DNA of 64,000 bases from Rubrobacter tropicus (GTDB taxonomy: Bacteria; Actinomycetota; Rubrobacteria; Rubrobacterales; Rubrobacteraceae): positions 2,666,001 through 2,730,000 of the forward strand of contig NZ_CP045119.1 in assembly GCF_011492945.1 (NCBI RefSeq). The letters are read 5' to 3'. Shown here one piece after another: positions 62,006 through 64,000 of this stretch. The notes beneath the pieces are model-generated. The model had not been told where the DNA came from and did not search any database. It saw only the letters and a list, made by a program, of their open reading frames with translations. Both the position numbers and the translations under genes were made by a program. Position 1 is the stretch's first letter; each line of letters opens with the position of its first letter.

Positions 62006-63028
62006 TTACGGGTGCAGCAGCGTCTTGATAGCGCGGCGCTCGTCCATCGCGCGGTAGCCCTCCGCCGCCTGCTCGAGCGGCAGGGTCAGGTCGAAAACCT
62101 TGCCGGGTTCGATCTTCCGGTCCCAGATCAGGTCGATAAGCTCGGGCAAAAAGCGCCGGACCGGGGCGGGACCGCCGTGCAGGTGCACGTGCGAGAAGAA
62201 GAACTCCTCACCCAGGATCTCCACGCCGTGGAGCACGCCGACGAACCCGACGTGACCGCCCGGCCGCGCGGAGCGGATGGCCTGCATCATCGACTCCTGC
62301 GTGCCGACGGCCTCGACGACCGAGTGCGCGCCGAGCCCGCCGGTGAGCTCCTTGATCCGTGCCGCGCCCGCGTCGCCGCGCTCGGTCACGATCTCGGTCG
62401 CGCCGAACTCCCGGGCGAGGCGCTGGCGGGACTCGTGGCGGCTCATCGCGATGATCCTATCGGCGCCGAGCTGCCTGGCGGCGAGCACCGCGAGCAGGCC
62501 GACGGCGCCGTCGCCGACGACCGCCACCGTCTTGCCCGGACCGGCCTCGGCCGCCACGGCGCCGAACCAGCCGGTGCCGAGCACGTCGGAGGCCGCGAGC
62601 AGGCTGGGGATCATGTCCTCCGGCGGCAGGCCCGGCGTCGCCACGAGGGTGCCGTCGGCGAGCGGGATGCGGGCGTACTCCGCCTGCGCGCCGGTGGGGG
62701 CGCCGGGCTGCCGGTGAACGCAGGACGACTGGTAGCCGGCCCGGCAGATCTCGCAGGTGTTGTCCGACGCGAAGAACGAGCCCACGACGAACTGGCCCGG
62801 CTCGATCAGACGCACCTCGCTGCCGACCTCCTCGACGATACCGACGTACTCGTGGCCCATCGGTGTCGGCTGCGTCACCGGGTCGGCGCCGCGGTAGGGC
62901 CAGAGGTCCGAGCCGCACACGCAGGCCGCCGAGAGCCTGATGACCGCGTCGGTCGACTCGACGATCGTCGGGTCGGGGCGCTCCTCGGAACGCACGTCCC
63001 GGGGGCCGTAAAGCATAGTTCCTCGCAT
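62006..63028 (-). CDS. Zinc-dependent alcohol dehydrogenase
   Basis: This 340-residue medium-chain dehydrogenase starts at ATG 63028, 6 nt after AAGGAG; ATG 63034 directly touches the ribosome site. Catalytic zinc ligands are the cysteine in VCGSDLWPYRG and the histidine in GHEYVGIVEEVG. The structural zinc cysteines are in NTCEICRAGYQSSC. The NAD loop is VAVVGDGAVGLLAVLAA near residue 170. It resembles IMP-dehydrogenase-like glutathione-independent aldehyde and threonine-type dehydrogenases. It stands alone, about 115 nt before the SDR gene. Confidence 0.92.
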   Translation of the reverse strand: MRGTMLYGPRDVRSEERPDPTIVESTDAVIRLSAACVCGSDLWPYRGADPVTQPTPMGHEYVGIVEEVGSEVRLIEPGQFVVGSFFASDNTCEICRAGYQSSCVHRQPGAPTGAQAEYARIPLADGTLVATPGLPPEDMIPSLLAASDVLGTGWFGAVAAEAGPGKTVAVVGDGAVGLLAVLAARQLGADRIIAMSRHESRQRLAREFGATEIVTERGDAGAARIKELTGGLGAHSVVEAVGTQESMMQAIRSARPGGHVGFVGVLHGVEILGEEFFFSHVHLHGGPAPVRRFLPELIDLIWDRKIEPGKVFDLTLPLEQAAEGYRAMDERRAIKTLLHP

Positions 63029-63097
63029 GGTCATCTCCTTAATCGACTCTGGTTGGTCACGGAGTGCGCGACGGGAGAGCGCATCTTCCCCCGTCGC

Positions 63098-64000
<903 letters not shown>

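Overview
The window is high-GC DNA with a strong G/C bias at third codon positions, Shine-Dalgarno starts of the AGGAGG type and many GTG/TTG starts. Gene content (carbohydrate ABC importers without their own ATPase, Gfo/Idh dehydrogenases, GH4/GH13/GH38/GH42 glycosidases, AraC and TetR regulators, Pnkp/Hen1) and the look of many proteins point to a soil- or heat-adapted actinobacterium, most likely Rubrobacter or a close relative. That assignment is inference from sequence recognition only. No rRNA, tRNA, CRISPR array, prophage or insertion sequence was seen.

Layout. 1-4.7 kb (minus strand): lipoprotein binding protein, two permeases and a GH42 beta-galactosidase cut by the window edge. 5.0-10.7 kb (minus): an operon-like run of two phytanoyl-CoA-dioxygenase-like (PhyH) proteins around a nucleotidyltransferase-like protein and two NAD-dependent GH4 glycosidases, divergent from an AraC regulator. 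11.7-16.6 kb (minus): a second sugar importer with a GH63/MGH1-like glycosidase, divergent from a second AraC gene. 17.8-20.7 kb (plus): third AraC gene, third PhyH and a YesL/DUF624 membrane protein. 20.7-33.4 kb: metallophosphoesterase, a stretch with broken genes (response regulator-thioredoxin reductase, GMC oxidoreductase, DUF4396 protein, multicopper oxidase), a compact TetR regulon with three matching operators, and a PAS/GAF histidine kinase.

33.4-43.4 kb (minus): the most distinctive part, a ten-gene catabolic cluster with five Gfo/Idh dehydrogenases, two ThuA-domain proteins, two xylose-isomerase-like TIM barrels and an aldo/keto reductase. Together with the GH4 enzymes it suggests glycoside breakdown by transient 3-oxidation (3-keto-glycoside chemistry) rather than only by hydrolysis. 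43.6-52.1 kb: aldo/keto reductases, a secreted HNH nuclease, a sulfatase and a GH38 alpha-mannosidase. 52.2-57.9 kb (plus): an acyl-CoA synthetase, then the Hen1-Pnkp RNA repair pair bounded by near-identical 94-nt repeats. 58.2-64.0 kb (minus): cupin, GH13 alpha-glucosidase, cyclophilin-like lipoprotein, short-chain and zinc dehydrogenases, and an aldo/keto reductase cut by the window end.

Two families of interspersed intergenic inverted repeats (arms like GGTTTCAGG..GGCATCAGG, and AGCTATCAGCCGTCAGCT) fill many gaps between genes. Their right arms often end in a -10-like box placed a few bases before the ATG of the next gene, so they may supply promoters for leaderless mRNAs.
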